DNA of 64,000 bases from Bacteroidia bacterium. GTDB lineage: Bacteria > Bacteroidota > Bacteroidia > Flavobacteriales > Flavobacteriaceae. Shown here piece after piece: positions 44,537 through 53,065 of this stretch. A program made the translations under genes and the position numbers. The notes under the pieces are model-generated. The model ran no database searches. It saw only the letters and a list, made by a program, of their open reading frames with translations, and had not been told where the DNA came from. Each line of letters opens with the position of its first letter. The first letter of the stretch is position 1. The stretch covers positions 62,001 to 126,000 of the forward strand of contig JAUIBP010000002.1 in the NCBI GenBank assembly GCA_030427735.1, given 5' to 3'.

Positions 44537-45769
44537 TTATTCTTCAAATTCTTCCCTAAGAATTCTAATAACTTCGTTAATTGTTTCTTCTTCTAAATCT
44601 GTTCGTTTTACAAGATCTTCTACATCTTGCTCTAAAACGCTCTTAGCAGTGTCTAACCCGACCTTGCTTAATTCTTCAATAATCCAAGCGTCGATTTCAT
44701 CCGAGAATTCTGATAATTCTACATCTTCCTCGGCACCTTCTCTAAACACATCGATTTCGTAGCCAGTAAGTTGACCTGCCAAACGAATGTTGTGTCCGCC
44801 ACGACCAATAGCCTTACTTACCTCTTCTGGTTTTAAGATTACCTCGGCGCGTTTATTCTCTTCATCTATTTTAATAGAAGTTACTTTTGCCGGACTTAAC
44901 GCTCTTGTTATAAATAACTGAAGGTTTGTCGTGTAATTAATAACATCTATATTTTCGTTTCCTAACTCACGAACTATGCCATGAATTCTAGAGCCCTTCA
45001 TACCAACACAAGCACCTACTGGATCGATTCTGTCGTCGTAAGAATCTACAGCTACTTTAGCCTTTTCGCCAGGAATTCTAACTACATTTTTAACGGTAAT
45101 TAAACCATCGAAAACTTCTGGAATTTCCTGCTCGAATAATTTTTCTAAAAATAAAGGCGAAGTACGCGACATAATAATTGCCGGCTTACTTCCTTTTAGC
45201 TCTACATTTTCTATAACTCCTCTTACGTTATCTCCTTTACGGAAAAAATCTGAAGGAATTTGTTTTTCTTTAGGCAGAATAATTTCGTTACCCTCGTCGT
45301 CTAACAAAATTACTGCTCTATGGCGAATGTGATGCACTTCTGCGGTATAAATATCGCCAATTAAGTCTTTAAACTGCTTATAAATGTTTGTATTGTCGTG
45401 TTCGTGAATTTTAGAAATTAAATTTTGGCGTAATGCTAAAATAGCACGACGACCTAAATCGATTAATTTCACTTCTTCAGACACGTCTTCGCCTACTTCA
45501 AAATCGGGCTCGATTTTACGGGCTTCACTTAAAGAGATTTCTTGGTTTGGCTCCTCTACTTCTCCATCGGCCACAACCACGCGATTTCTCCAAATTTCTA
45601 AATCGCCTTTATCTGGATTTATAATGATATCAAAATTATCGTCATCTCCAAACTTTTTCTTCAAGGCATTTCTAAAAACATCCTCTAAAATCGCCATTAA
45701 CGTTACACGATCTATTAATTTATCGTCTTTAAATTCTGAAAAAGAATCAATTAACGCTAGATTTTCCAT
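44537..45769 (-). CDS. nusA: transcription termination/antitermination factor NusA
   Basis: A 410-residue NusA. The order is an RNA-polymerase-binding N-terminal domain (MENLALIDSFSEFKDDKLID), an S1 domain (about 125-200; GDIYTAEVHHIRHRAVILLD), and two KH domains (VGACVGMKGSRIHGIVREL; SKAIGRGGHNIRLAGQLTGY). A short acidic end has no full AR repeats, as is usual outside Proteobacteria. It controls pausing, termination and antitermination. It sits 12 bases after rimP and 30 bases before infB, the conserved order across bacteria. Confidence 0.97.
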   Translation of the reverse strand: MENLALIDSFSEFKDDKLIDRVTLMAILEDVFRNALKKKFGDDDNFDIIINPDKGDLEIWRNRVVVADGEVEEPNQEISLSEARKIEPDFEVGEDVSEEVKLIDLGRRAILALRQNLISKIHEHDNTNIYKQFKDLIGDIYTAEVHHIRHRAVILLDDEGNEIILPKEKQIPSDFFRKGDNVRGVIENVELKGSKPAIIMSRTSPLFLEKLFEQEIPEVFDGLITVKNVVRIPGEKAKVAVDSYDDRIDPVGACVGMKGSRIHGIVRELGNENIDVINYTTNLQLFITRALSPAKVTSIKIDEENKRAEVILKPEEVSKAIGRGGHNIRLAGQLTGYEIDVFREGAEEDVELSEFSDEIDAWIIEELSKVGLDTAKSVLEQDVEDLVKRTDLEEETINEVIRILREEFEE

Positions 45770-45781
45770 AACTCTCTTAAA

Positions 45782-46243
45782 TTAAAATTTAATCATCACT
45801 TTTGCTTCTACAATATCGTTATAAGGAATGTTAGCCTTTTTTTGCACTGTTACCTTGCCTTTACCTACAGGCTTAGGCTCTCTTGCTTTCCATTCTAAAA
45901 CTATTTCATCATCATTCGCACCAACCAAAGTTGCCTCTATAGTTTCGGCCGAAGTTTTAACCTCTAGCGTTCTGCCTATATTTTTCACATATTGTCTGGT
46001 ATGCGTTAATGGAGACGCTGCTCCTGCCGACATAACTTCCAGAGAAAAATCCTGTTCTTCCCGATCTAAATTATGCTCTATTGCTCTGCTTAAAAACACA
46101 CAATCGTCTACATTCACACCTTGATCGCCATCTACTATAACTTTAATAGCATTATCGGCCGAAATCGTGAGATTTATTAAAAATAAATCGTCGCGTTCTT
46201 TCAAAGCGTTATCCAATAAATTCTCTACAGTTGCTCTAAACAT
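45782..46243 (-). CDS. rimP: ribosome maturation factor RimP
   Basis: A 153-residue RimP with the N-terminal alpha/beta domain (DQGVNVDDCVFLSRAIEHNLDREEQDFSLEVMSAGA, in overlapping segments) and the C-terminal SH3-like domain (KNIGRTLEVKTSAETIEATL). The hallmark is the LEVMSAGAASPL stretch, corresponding to the family VSSPGxxRPL. RimP is needed for 30S subunit assembly. It opens the rimP-nusA-infB operon. Its leader carries a terminator-like hairpin. Confidence 0.94.
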   Translation of the reverse strand: MFRATVENLLDNALKERDDLFLINLTISADNAIKVIVDGDQGVNVDDCVFLSRAIEHNLDREEQDFSLEVMSAGAASPLTHTRQYVKNIGRTLEVKTSAETIEATLVGANDDEIVLEWKAREPKPVGKGKVTVQKKANIPYNDIVEAKVMIKF

Positions 46244-46253
46244 TTTTTAGTAT

Positions 46254-46277
46254 AAAAAGAGGGGACTCTGTCCCCTC
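46254..46277 (-). promoter_or_regulatory. terminator-like hairpin in the rimP-nusA-infB leader (possible attenuator)
   Basis: On the minus strand an 8-bp GC-rich stem (GAGGGGAC/GTCCCCTC) with a 3-base loop is followed immediately by TTTTT. It lies between the operon promoter (46304-46335) and the rimP ATG (46243), so transcripts must pass it. The placement suits attenuation of an operon that encodes NusA, a termination factor. Function is inferred. Confidence 0.6.
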
Positions 46278-46303
46278 GCATTTTCTTTTTTCTTACAACG
46301 GGG

Positions 46304-46335
46304 CAAATATACAACTTTTTTATTGAGAATCGCAA
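46304..46335 (-). promoter_or_regulatory. Bacteroidota-type promoter of rimP-nusA-infB
   Basis: On the minus strand, TTG (46335-46333), 21 bases, then TATATTTG (46311-46304), fitting the TAnnTTTG consensus and spacing range. The predicted transcript starts near 46297, giving a leader of about 54 bases that includes the hairpin. Confidence 0.65.
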
Positions 46336-46399
46336 GCTTTCAAATATCAATTTTTATGCGTAAATTTATATAGTTTCTTAAACCTAAAAACTTTACATT

Positions 46400-47227
46400 A
46401 TGAAACGCATATTAGTCCCTACCGATTTTTCTGAAGAAGCCATTTACGCCACAAAGATAGCAGCTCAGTTTGCCAGAAAATACAACTGCAAAATCTACCT
46501 TTTGCACATGATAGAATTGCCAATACCACAGCTTGACGCCTTAAACACATCGTACAGCGAGTTACCCGAGGCCATGTTTTTTATGAAACTTGCTGGACAA
46601 CGCTTTGAGACTTTAATGGCTAAAGATTTTTTAAAAGATATTGAGGTACACGACATTGTAAAAACCAACACCACCTTTGAAGGCATAACATCTACCTGCA
46701 AAGAACTAGAAATAGACTTAATTGTAATGGGGTCGCATGGCGCCACAGGTTTTAAAGAAATGTTTATTGGCTCTAATGCCGAAAAGGTAGTGCGCACATC
46801 TAAAATACCCGTTTTGGTTATTAAAAGCCCGAACGACCAATTCGAGGTAAACAACATGGTGTTTGCTTCAGACTTTAAACTGGACCACAAAGACACCTAC
46901 AAACAAGCTATTGCATTTGCAGAGTTATTTAATTCGAAAATACATTTACTCTACGTAAATACCCCGAATAACTTTATAACCACAGACGAAGCTAACAAAC
47001 GCATACATGCGTTTTTAAAAGACAACACATTTAGCAATTACTCTATAAACATCTACAACGATGAAACCGTAGAGAAAGGCATATTAAATTTTGCATATAA
47101 AATTAACGCAGACCTTATAAGCATAAGCACTCATGGCCGTCAAGGGATAGCACACTTTTTAAACGGAAGTATAAGCGAAGACATTGTTAACCATGCCAAA
47201 CGCCCTATCTTAACATTTAAACTATAA
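46400..47227 (+). CDS. universal stress protein, two tandem Usp domains
   Basis: A 275-residue protein with two Usp domains (residues about 1-145 and 150-275). The first has the nucleotide-binding pattern in GSHGATGFKEMFIGSNAEKV, the G-x2-G-x9-G-S type. The second has STHGRQGIAHFLNGSISEDI. Both begin with the expected strand (RILVPTDFSEEAIYA and NNMVFASDFKLDHKDT), so ATP binding is likely at least in the first. The role is in general stress or growth arrest, in the cytoplasm. It is monocistronic, divergent from rimP, with a strong terminator. Confidence 0.93.
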   Translation: MKRILVPTDFSEEAIYATKIAAQFARKYNCKIYLLHMIELPIPQLDALNTSYSELPEAMFFMKLAGQRFETLMAKDFLKDIEVHDIVKTNTTFEGITSTCKELEIDLIVMGSHGATGFKEMFIGSNAEKVVRTSKIPVLVIKSPNDQFEVNNMVFASDFKLDHKDTYKQAIAFAELFNSKIHLLYVNTPNNFITTDEANKRIHAFLKDNTFSNYSINIYNDETVEKGILNFAYKINADLISISTHGRQGIAHFLNGSISEDIVNHAKRPILTFKL

Positions 47228-47250
47228 TTTCTTAAGTTTTTATAAAACAC

Positions 47251-47284
47251 AAAATCGCCTTAACATCACAGTTAAGGCGATTTT
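47251..47284 (+). terminator. terminator of the Usp gene
   Basis: A 14-bp perfect stem (AAAATCGCCTTAAC/GTTAAGGCGATTTT) with a 6-base loop, 23 bases after the stop, ending in a T run. It may also end the small minus-strand gene that converges on it. Confidence 0.88.
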
Positions 47285-47312
47285 TCTACCAAAAACTATT
47301 GCGTGTATGTAC

Positions 47313-47450
47313 TTAGTTATGTTCTCTACTTTTATCGGAAACGATCATGCCTTCGGCCTGAAAATACTTTTCCGATTTTATAATATTTAACAACCAGTCA
47401 TAATGATTTTTAGAACGTCTTCTAAATCTGTATCGTAAAATTTGCTCCAT
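47313..47450 (-). CDS. small basic protein of unknown function (45 residues)
   Basis: A 45-codon frame with ATG start and TAA stop in a gap that otherwise has no gene. The product begins MEQILRYRFRRRSKNHYDWL, strongly basic, followed by an amphipathic part with Trp, Tyr and Phe, and ends in charged residues. Its composition is not the Lys/Asn/Ile mix of random AT-rich frames: it uses seven Arg and a balanced set of residues. Its stop is 28 bases from the strong hairpin at 47251-47284, which could end its transcript. I recognise no family and see no clear promoter. It might be a nucleic-acid-binding small protein. Conservation in relatives would decide. Confidence 0.5.
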   Translation of the reverse strand: MEQILRYRFRRRSKNHYDWLLNIIKSEKYFQAEGMIVSDKSREHN

Positions 47451-47706
47451 AATATAAATGATTTAGGAAGCAGGCTAAATAACTGCATAGTAGAATTTTA
47501 AGGCATATTAAAAATACAATTCTTATCAATATCAATTTAACAAATTAGTTAAACCGCAAAATTGTTCGACAATTTTATACACCACACCCCACTTATCTTA
47601 CATATTCACCTTTAAAAGACTGAACACCAAATAATAACACCTTTAATTTTCTATTTCTTTTTGAAAATAGATTAAGAAAAACGATATTGCTTAAAAAACC
47701 ATTACC

Positions 47707-48093
47707 ATGAAAACTATTTTAGCCCTACTTTGCCTAACCTTTTTATACTATTCCTGCAATAACGACGACGACTCCCAAGAAGAGGAATACCAAAAACTTA
47801 ACACACAATACGAAGCCATTATAGCGCTAACCGCAGAAATACCCTGCACCGATGCCAGTACATGGGACTTTACAGCTATTGGAAGTAGGTTATGCGGTGG
47901 ACCAGATGGATATATCGCCTACCCAACAACAATAGACACCGAAGCTTTTTTACAACAAGTTAGAGCATACACAAAAGCAAGAGCAGACTTTAACGAAAAA
48001 TGGGGAGGCATGGGGCCATGCGATGTACCATCTCAACCATCCGGTGTAAAATGCGAAAACGGAGTAGCCGTTTTAGTTTACGGCTGGCCATAA
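47707..48093 (+). CDS. hypothetical lipoprotein with four conserved-looking cysteines
   Basis: A 128-residue lipoprotein: signal peptide with lipobox LYYSC (acylated C17) followed by NNDDDSQEEE, an acidic linker. In Bacteroidota, acidic residues right after the cysteine are compatible with export to the cell surface. The mature domain has a helix, then IPCTDASTWDFTAIGSRLCG and GPDGYIAYPTTIDTEAFLQQ, and later MGPCDVPSQPSGVKC. Four cysteines could form two disulfides. I know no characterised relative. The gene is alone; upstream is a 256-base gap after the start of the small minus-strand gene, with no clear promoter. Confidence 0.8.
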   Translation: MKTILALLCLTFLYYSCNNDDDSQEEEYQKLNTQYEAIIALTAEIPCTDASTWDFTAIGSRLCGGPDGYIAYPTTIDTEAFLQQVRAYTKARADFNEKWGGMGPCDVPSQPSGVKCENGVAVLVYGWP

Positions 48094-48103
48094 AAAGCTC
48101 CCT

Positions 48104-48221
48104 AAAAAGTTAATGTTTCGTCAATCTAAATTTATCTCAGTTTCTCGGAATTATTAATTTTCAGAATAATGAGAATCAACACAAAACACAGAATGCCAGA
48201 TTGTTTCATTTAGAACTAGCC
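48104..48221. repeat. structured intergenic repeat, copy 2 (diverged)
   Basis: The left half closely matches copy 1 at 26290-26424: AAAGTTAAT, TTTCGTCAATCT, AATTTAT, TCTC, AATTATT and ACACAGAATG occur in the same order and spacing. The outer inverted ends have decayed (CTAAAAAGTT against TTTAGAACTAG). Like copy 1 it lies between convergent genes. The degraded ends suggest an older, immobile copy. Confidence 0.65.
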
Positions 48222-48226
48222 ATAAA

Positions 48227-48261
48227 AAAACCTCTAACTTTTTAATACGTTTAGAGGTTTT
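48227..48261. terminator. bidirectional terminator between the lipoprotein gene and the helical protein gene
   Basis: An 11-bp perfect stem (AAAACCTCTAA/TTAGAGGTTTT) with a 13-base loop and A/T runs on both sides, 25 bases after the stop of the minus-strand gene at 48287. It lies directly beside repeat copy 2. Confidence 0.85.
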
Positions 48262-48286
48262 CTTTAATACTAAGTTATTTACCTAT

Positions 48287-48742
48287 TTACTGTTCACCAA
48301 TTAATGGCAATGCAGTCTGTATTTCATCATCTATCGACGTTTGCACATATCGCTCGAACTGCACAAACTGCGAAGCTTTTTTAGCTCCTAAAGCTTTTTT
48401 TATTTTTTTGTAATATTTTTTCTGAATTTTCTCTTGTTTCGCCCGGATGGTAAAAGTATCATTAACCAAAGCATCAGCCTGGCTATCGGTAAGGGTATCG
48501 TATTGCTCTACATACTGTTTTAATAAATCGACACGGCTATTAGCAACCGCCTTACGCTCTTCGCTATAATCGTCATAAATTTCCCAAAACGTCATGGCTT
48601 CGGTAGCATCTAAATCTAAGAACTCACCTAAAGCCGTTTTCTTTTCAGAATTAAACAAATCTTTAAAGGCTTCTAACTCGGCATTTTGAGCCGACAATTG
48701 CAAACCACACACAATGGCTAAGGCTAGTAGTATTTTTTTCAT
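48287..48742 (-). CDS. exported helical protein, possibly Spy/CpxP-like
   Basis: A 151-residue protein with a signal peptide (MKKILLALAIVCGLQLSAQ). The mature part is almost wholly helical and highly charged: ATEAMTFWEIYDDYSEERKA, then YDTLTDSQADALVNDTFTIR, KIQKKYYKKIKKALGAKKAS and FVQFERYVQTSIDDEIQ. Two helical hairpins with conserved aromatic residues resemble periplasmic Spy/CpxP-type proteins seen in Bacteroidota, where the L-x-x-x-Q pattern is loose. There is no enzyme motif. Function unknown; a chaperone or envelope stress sensor is possible. It is monocistronic, with a near-consensus promoter upstream and a terminator downstream. Confidence 0.85.
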   Translation of the reverse strand: MKKILLALAIVCGLQLSAQNAELEAFKDLFNSEKKTALGEFLDLDATEAMTFWEIYDDYSEERKAVANSRVDLLKQYVEQYDTLTDSQADALVNDTFTIRAKQEKIQKKYYKKIKKALGAKKASQFVQFERYVQTSIDDEIQTALPLIGEQ

Positions 48743-48782
48743 GTTTTAAAGTTTTTAAAAGTTACTGATTTAATAGTTCTTA

Positions 48783-48816
48783 CGAAGATATTATTTTATT
48801 ACTAAAAAAACAGCAA
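48783..48816 (-). promoter_or_regulatory. near-consensus promoter of the exported helical protein
   Basis: On the minus strand, TTG (48816-48814), 23 bases, then TATCTTCG (48790-48783), one mismatch from TAnnTTTG. It lies about 40 bases upstream of the start codon. Confidence 0.4.
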
Positions 48817-48901
48817 TTATTACAAGACATCGCAGCAACAAACCGAAACTATAAGGCACAAAAAAACCCTAATTTACATTAGGGCTTTCTAAACTTGCTT
48901 G

Positions 48902-48974
48902 TTGGCCTACTAGGGCTCGAACCTAGACTCTTCTGGACCAAAACCAGACGTGTTGCCAGTTACACCATAGGCCA
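48902..48974 (-). tRNA. tRNA-Gln (anticodon TTG)
   Basis: A full cloverleaf on the minus strand, 73 bases including the discriminator A. The acceptor stem is TGGCCTA/TAGGCCA, the anticodon stem is TCTGG/CCAGA with loop TTTTGGT (anticodon TTG, reads CAA), and the T arm is CTAGG-TTCGAGC-CCTAG. The 3' CCA is not encoded (the sequence continues with CAAG), so it must be added by the nucleotidyltransferase. Confidence 0.97.
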
Positions 48975-49117
48975 ATGGCTTATTTGAGGGTGCAAATTTA
49001 ATACAACTTTCCATATTCGCAAACTTTTTTCAAAAAAAAATTGTAGAAATTCTTAAGCTTTTACAAAAAGGCTTCACTGTTACATATTTATTATTAAATT
49101 CGCCTACCGAATAAACT

Positions 49118-52100
49118 ATGACTTTCATGACACAATTCAACTTTAAAAAGTGGAATACCATTCTAGGCTGGATCGTTTTTGCTATTGCAGTACTAACTTA
49201 TGGACTAACAGCCGAACCTACGGTAAGTTTCTGGGATGCTGGAGAATATATTTTAACCTCATCTAAACTACAAGTTGGACACCCGCCTGGAGCCCCGCTT
49301 TTTCAAATGCTCGGTGCTTTTTTCTCGATGTTTGCGCTTCAACCTCAACAAATTGGGTATATGCTAAACCTGATGAGCGCGGTTTCGAGTGCTTTTGCCA
49401 TCTTGTTCATGTTTTGGACCATTACACTTTTACTTAAAAGATTTATTGTTAAAGACAACGATGCCATTACAAAAACCAACGCCATAGCCATTTTAGGTAG
49501 TGGTTTAGTAGGTAGTTTGGCATTTACATTTACCGACTCGTTCTGGTTTAATGCGGTAGAAACCGAAGTTTACGCCATGGCAACTTTAATTATGGCTGTT
49601 ATGTTTTGGTTGGGTTTACGTTGGGAACAGGATATGGACAGCCCTAGAGGCAATCGTTGGCTGGTTTTAATTGCCTTTTTAATCGGTTTGTCCTTTGGTG
49701 TTCACTTTATGGGGCTATTAACCATTCCTGCAATTGCACTGGTATATTTCTTTAAACACTACAAAACGGTTACGATTAAAAATTTCCTTATTGCTAATGT
49801 GGTAGCTGTGGCTATATTGTTGTTCATTTTTAAATTATTACTTCCTAATGCGCTTAAATTTTTTAGTGCTTCGGAAATATTTTTTGTGAATTCATTCGGG
49901 CTTCCATTTAATTCTGGAACTATCATTGCGGCATTATTACTTATAGCTGCTTTTTATTTCGGTTTGAATTACACCCGTAAAAAAGGCTACGTTCATTTAA
50001 ATACTCTGGCACTGTGTTTACTATTCATTTTTATAGGATTCTCGTCTTGGATGATGCTTCCTATTCGCGCGAATGCTAATGTGGTTATTAACGAAAACGA
50101 CCCTTCTGATGCCAGAGAACTTTTAGCGTATTATAACTTAGAACAATATCCCGAAACCCACTTGTTTTACGGACCTCAATTTACAGACCAATACGCTGGG
50201 TTAGACGAAAACAATCCGTATGTAGACGACAAACCTAACTACGAAAAAGATGAAGCACAAGGCAAATACGTTATAGTAAACGATTATAAACGTGCCAAAC
50301 AAAATTACAACTCTAAACACGCTTCTATTTTACCTAGAATGTGGAGTGCAGAGCATGCCGAAAATTACATGCTGTTTACTGGTTATTTAGATTTTAAACT
50401 AAAACCAGAATTCCAAATGGAAAACCAATTGCGCAACGCCGTTAACAGTTTTAAAAACGATGTTGCCCAAGGTCAAGTCGATTATCAAGATTACAGCAGT
50501 TTCTTAAAACAATTCAGTCAGTATATCGATATCGAAAAGCCATCATTAGCTAGTAATATTGCCTACATGTTTCAGTTTCAATTAGGTTATATGTACTGGC
50601 GTTATTTTATGTGGAACTATGTTGGGCGCCAAGACGATATTCAAGGTAAATACGATAATCACGGGAATTGGATTAGCGGTATTAATTTTATAGACGAATG
50701 GCATTTAGGCTTACCGCAAGACAATCTACCTAGTGACGTAAAAAATAACAAAGCCAGAAACACGTACTACTTTCTGCCTTTAATTTTAGGTTTAATTGGT
50801 TTATTTTTCTTGTTCAATTCAGATAAAAAATTATTCTGGGTACTCCTTGTTTTCTTCCTATTTACAGGGGTAGCCATTCAAGTATATACCAACGTAAGAC
50901 CGTTCGAACCACGAGAACGCGATTATTCGGTAGTGGGATCATTCTATGTGTTTGCAATCTGGATTGGTTTTGGAGTTTATGCCATTATAGATAAATTGAA
51001 ACAGCACATTACATCGCCCATACTTGCACCAGCAGTTACGGTATTGTGTTTAATTTTAGTACCAGGTATTTTGGCGGCGAATAATTGGGACGATCACGAC
51101 AGATCTGATAAATACACAGCTAGATCTATGGCTAAAATGTATTTAGATTCTTGTGCTGAAAATGCCATACTGTTTACCATTGGAGATAATGATACCTTTG
51201 CCCTTTGGTATGCCCAAGAAATTGAAGGGTATCGCACCGACGTTCGTGTGGTAAACACCAGTTTATTCCAAACCGATTGGTATATCGACCAAATGAAGCG
51301 AAAAGCTTACGAAAGCGACCCGATTCCATCGCAATTAACACACGAGCAATACCGTTACGGTACACGCGATTATATTATGAAGCGCATCGTTTCTGAAGAC
51401 ACCATGAATATTAAAGACTTCATTAATTTTATAAGCAGCGACAACCCAAAAACCAAGTTTAAATACATCTTGCAAATGCAGGGCGAAGATCCTAGTTACT
51501 ACCCAAGTCAATTACAGAATTCCAATTATTTCCCGGTAGAAAACATTTCTATCCCTGTAAACAAAAACAATGTTTTAAACAGCGGAATTGTCGCCCAAAA
51601 AGATGCCGATAAAATCGTACCTAACATCTATTTAAAAATAAAAGACAACGCCCTATACAAGAACCGTTTGCTAATGCTAGACATTGTGGCTAATAACAAT
51701 TGGGAGCGCCCTATCTATTTTACAGGAGGAAGCTTTGGCGACGACGACTATTTATGGATGAAAGACTACCTGCAACTAGACGGTATGTGTTATAAACTGG
51801 TGCCGATAAAAACACCTGTTAACAAAAACAATCCGTTCGATATGGGGCGTGTAGACAGCGAACTGATGTACAATAAGGTTAAAAATTGGGATTGGGGCAA
51901 TAGTGGCAGTCCAGACATTTACCACGATCCAGAAACTCGCAAAAACGCCATTTCTTACCGTGGCAATTTGGCGCGCTTAATGGAACAACTTATTAATGAA
52001 AAACAATTAGACAAAGCCGAAGACATCGCCGATATTGCCATGGAAAATATGCCTGTAGACCACTTTGGCTACTACACCTTATTAGAACCATACATTAGCG

Positions 52101-52432
52101 GCTATTACGAAGTAGGCTCTAAAGACAAAGCCAGAAAGCTCTTTAAAGACGTTGCTAAAAAATACCAAGAAAGTTTAGCGTATTACAGCAAGTTAAAAGT
52201 TGAAAAGCAATACGAAATGGCCGAAGACATTATTACGGATATAGAGCGTTATAAAGGTATTGTAGACGTGCTTTTAGAGTACGATCCTGAATTTGCAGAA
52301 ACCGAAATGCAAACTTTTAACAATAATCTAAAACTATTTGAACACTTTTACAGCGACAGACCTGCGCGACCAGAGCCAAACGATGTAGATTTAAACTCTC
52401 AAATTGATAGTGGTAGTATTCCCGCAGAATAA
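49118..52432 (+). CDS. DUF2723 membrane protein (GT-C glycosyltransferase-like, TMEM260-related)
   Basis: A 1104-residue protein. About twelve membrane helices fill residues 10-320 and 550-670, and a soluble C-terminal part (about 680-1104) has TPR-like helices near its end (LARLMEQLINEKQLDKAEDI). The first periplasmic loop has the family signature SFWDAGEYILTSSKLQVGHP with Asp and Glu, matching the acidic catalytic site of GT-C enzymes. DUF2723 is the domain of human TMEM260, an O-mannosyltransferase, so a lipid-linked sugar transfer to exported proteins is a reasonable inference, not shown here. A deacetylase gene follows after 6 bases. A second ATG at codon 4 is equally possible as start. 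Confidence 0.88.
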   Translation: MTFMTQFNFKKWNTILGWIVFAIAVLTYGLTAEPTVSFWDAGEYILTSSKLQVGHPPGAPLFQMLGAFFSMFALQPQQIGYMLNLMSAVSSAFAILFMFWTITLLLKRFIVKDNDAITKTNAIAILGSGLVGSLAFTFTDSFWFNAVETEVYAMATLIMAVMFWLGLRWEQDMDSPRGNRWLVLIAFLIGLSFGVHFMGLLTIPAIALVYFFKHYKTVTIKNFLIANVVAVAILLFIFKLLLPNALKFFSASEIFFVNSFGLPFNSGTIIAALLLIAAFYFGLNYTRKKGYVHLNTLALCLLFIFIGFSSWMMLPIRANANVVINENDPSDARELLAYYNLEQYPETHLFYGPQFTDQYAGLDENNPYVDDKPNYEKDEAQGKYVIVNDYKRAKQNYNSKHASILPRMWSAEHAENYMLFTGYLDFKLKPEFQMENQLRNAVNSFKNDVAQGQVDYQDYSSFLKQFSQYIDIEKPSLASNIAYMFQFQLGYMYWRYFMWNYVGRQDDIQGKYDNHGNWISGINFIDEWHLGLPQDNLPSDVKNNKARNTYYFLPLILGLIGLFFLFNSDKKLFWVLLVFFLFTGVAIQVYTNVRPFEPRERDYSVVGSFYVFAIWIGFGVYAIIDKLKQHITSPILAPAVTVLCLILVPGILAANNWDDHDRSDKYTARSMAKMYLDSCAENAILFTIGDNDTFALWYAQEIEGYRTDVRVVNTSLFQTDWYIDQMKRKAYESDPIPSQLTHEQYRYGTRDYIMKRIVSEDTMNIKDFINFISSDNPKTKFKYILQMQGEDPSYYPSQLQNSNYFPVENISIPVNKNNVLNSGIVAQKDADKIVPNIYLKIKDNALYKNRLLMLDIVANNNWERPIYFTGGSFGDDDYLWMKDYLQLDGMCYKLVPIKTPVNKNNPFDMGRVDSELMYNKVKNWDWGNSGSPDIYHDPETRKNAISYRGNLARLMEQLINEKQLDKAEDIADIAMENMPVDHFGYYTLLEPYISGYYEVGSKDKARKLFKDVAKKYQESLAYYSKLKVEKQYEMAEDIITDIERYKGIVDVLLEYDPEFAETEMQTFNNNLKLFEHFYSDRPARPEPNDVDLNSQIDSGSIPAE

Positions 52433-52438
52433 CAATTC

Positions 52439-53065
52439 ATGAATTTAATTCCTGCAAAAGCGCCACAGTTTATTAAAGGCATATTCCATAATTACGTTTG
52501 GGATATGCCTTTACTATATAAAAAAACCATCTACTTAACCTTCGACGATGGCCCTAACCCCGATATTACACCTTGGGTGCTTCAAACCCTAAAACAGTAT
52601 CAGGCCAAAGCCACATTTTTTTGCATAGGCGATAACGCCAAAAAATACCCTGACGTTTTACAACAAACCATTAGCGACGGGCATAGCATAGGCAACCACA
52701 CCTTTAATCATTTAAAAGGATGGAAAACCGATACCCAAACATATATCGAAAATATTGAAATGGCCAATGTCATTTTAAACACCAAACTGTTTAGACCACC
52801 CTACGGAAGAATAACAAACAAGCAGGCCAAAATATTACAAAAACAAGGCTACACCATTGTTATGTGGAGTATAATCTCTTTTGATTGGGAAGCAGACTTA
52901 AAGGAAGAAGATTGTTTAAACAACGTAATAAACCACGCTAAAGACGGTAGTGTTATTGTATTTCACGATAGTTATAAAGCTGCAAAAAACATGCAGTATG
53001 CTTTACCCAAAGTATTAGATTTTTTTAGCAAGAAGGGATATCAATTTAAGGGGTTAACCGTTTAA
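52439..53065 (+). CDS. polysaccharide deacetylase family protein (NodB domain)
   Basis: A 208-residue, single-domain enzyme. NodB motifs are complete: TFDDGPN with catalytic base D36 and metal ligand D37, H87-TFN-H91 (metal ligands), RPPYG at 119-123, and the late motif VFHDSYK with H176. Such enzymes remove acetyl groups from N-acetylglucosamine in chitin-like or peptidoglycan chains. No signal peptide is visible, so it may be cytoplasmic or anchored through a partner. It begins 6 bases after the DUF2723 gene, which implies co-transcription. Its stop overlaps the stop of the convergent thioredoxin-like gene by 4 bases. Confidence 0.93.
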   Translation: MNLIPAKAPQFIKGIFHNYVWDMPLLYKKTIYLTFDDGPNPDITPWVLQTLKQYQAKATFFCIGDNAKKYPDVLQQTISDGHSIGNHTFNHLKGWKTDTQTYIENIEMANVILNTKLFRPPYGRITNKQAKILQKQGYTIVMWSIISFDWEADLKEEDCLNNVINHAKDGSVIVFHDSYKAAKNMQYALPKVLDFFSKKGYQFKGLTV

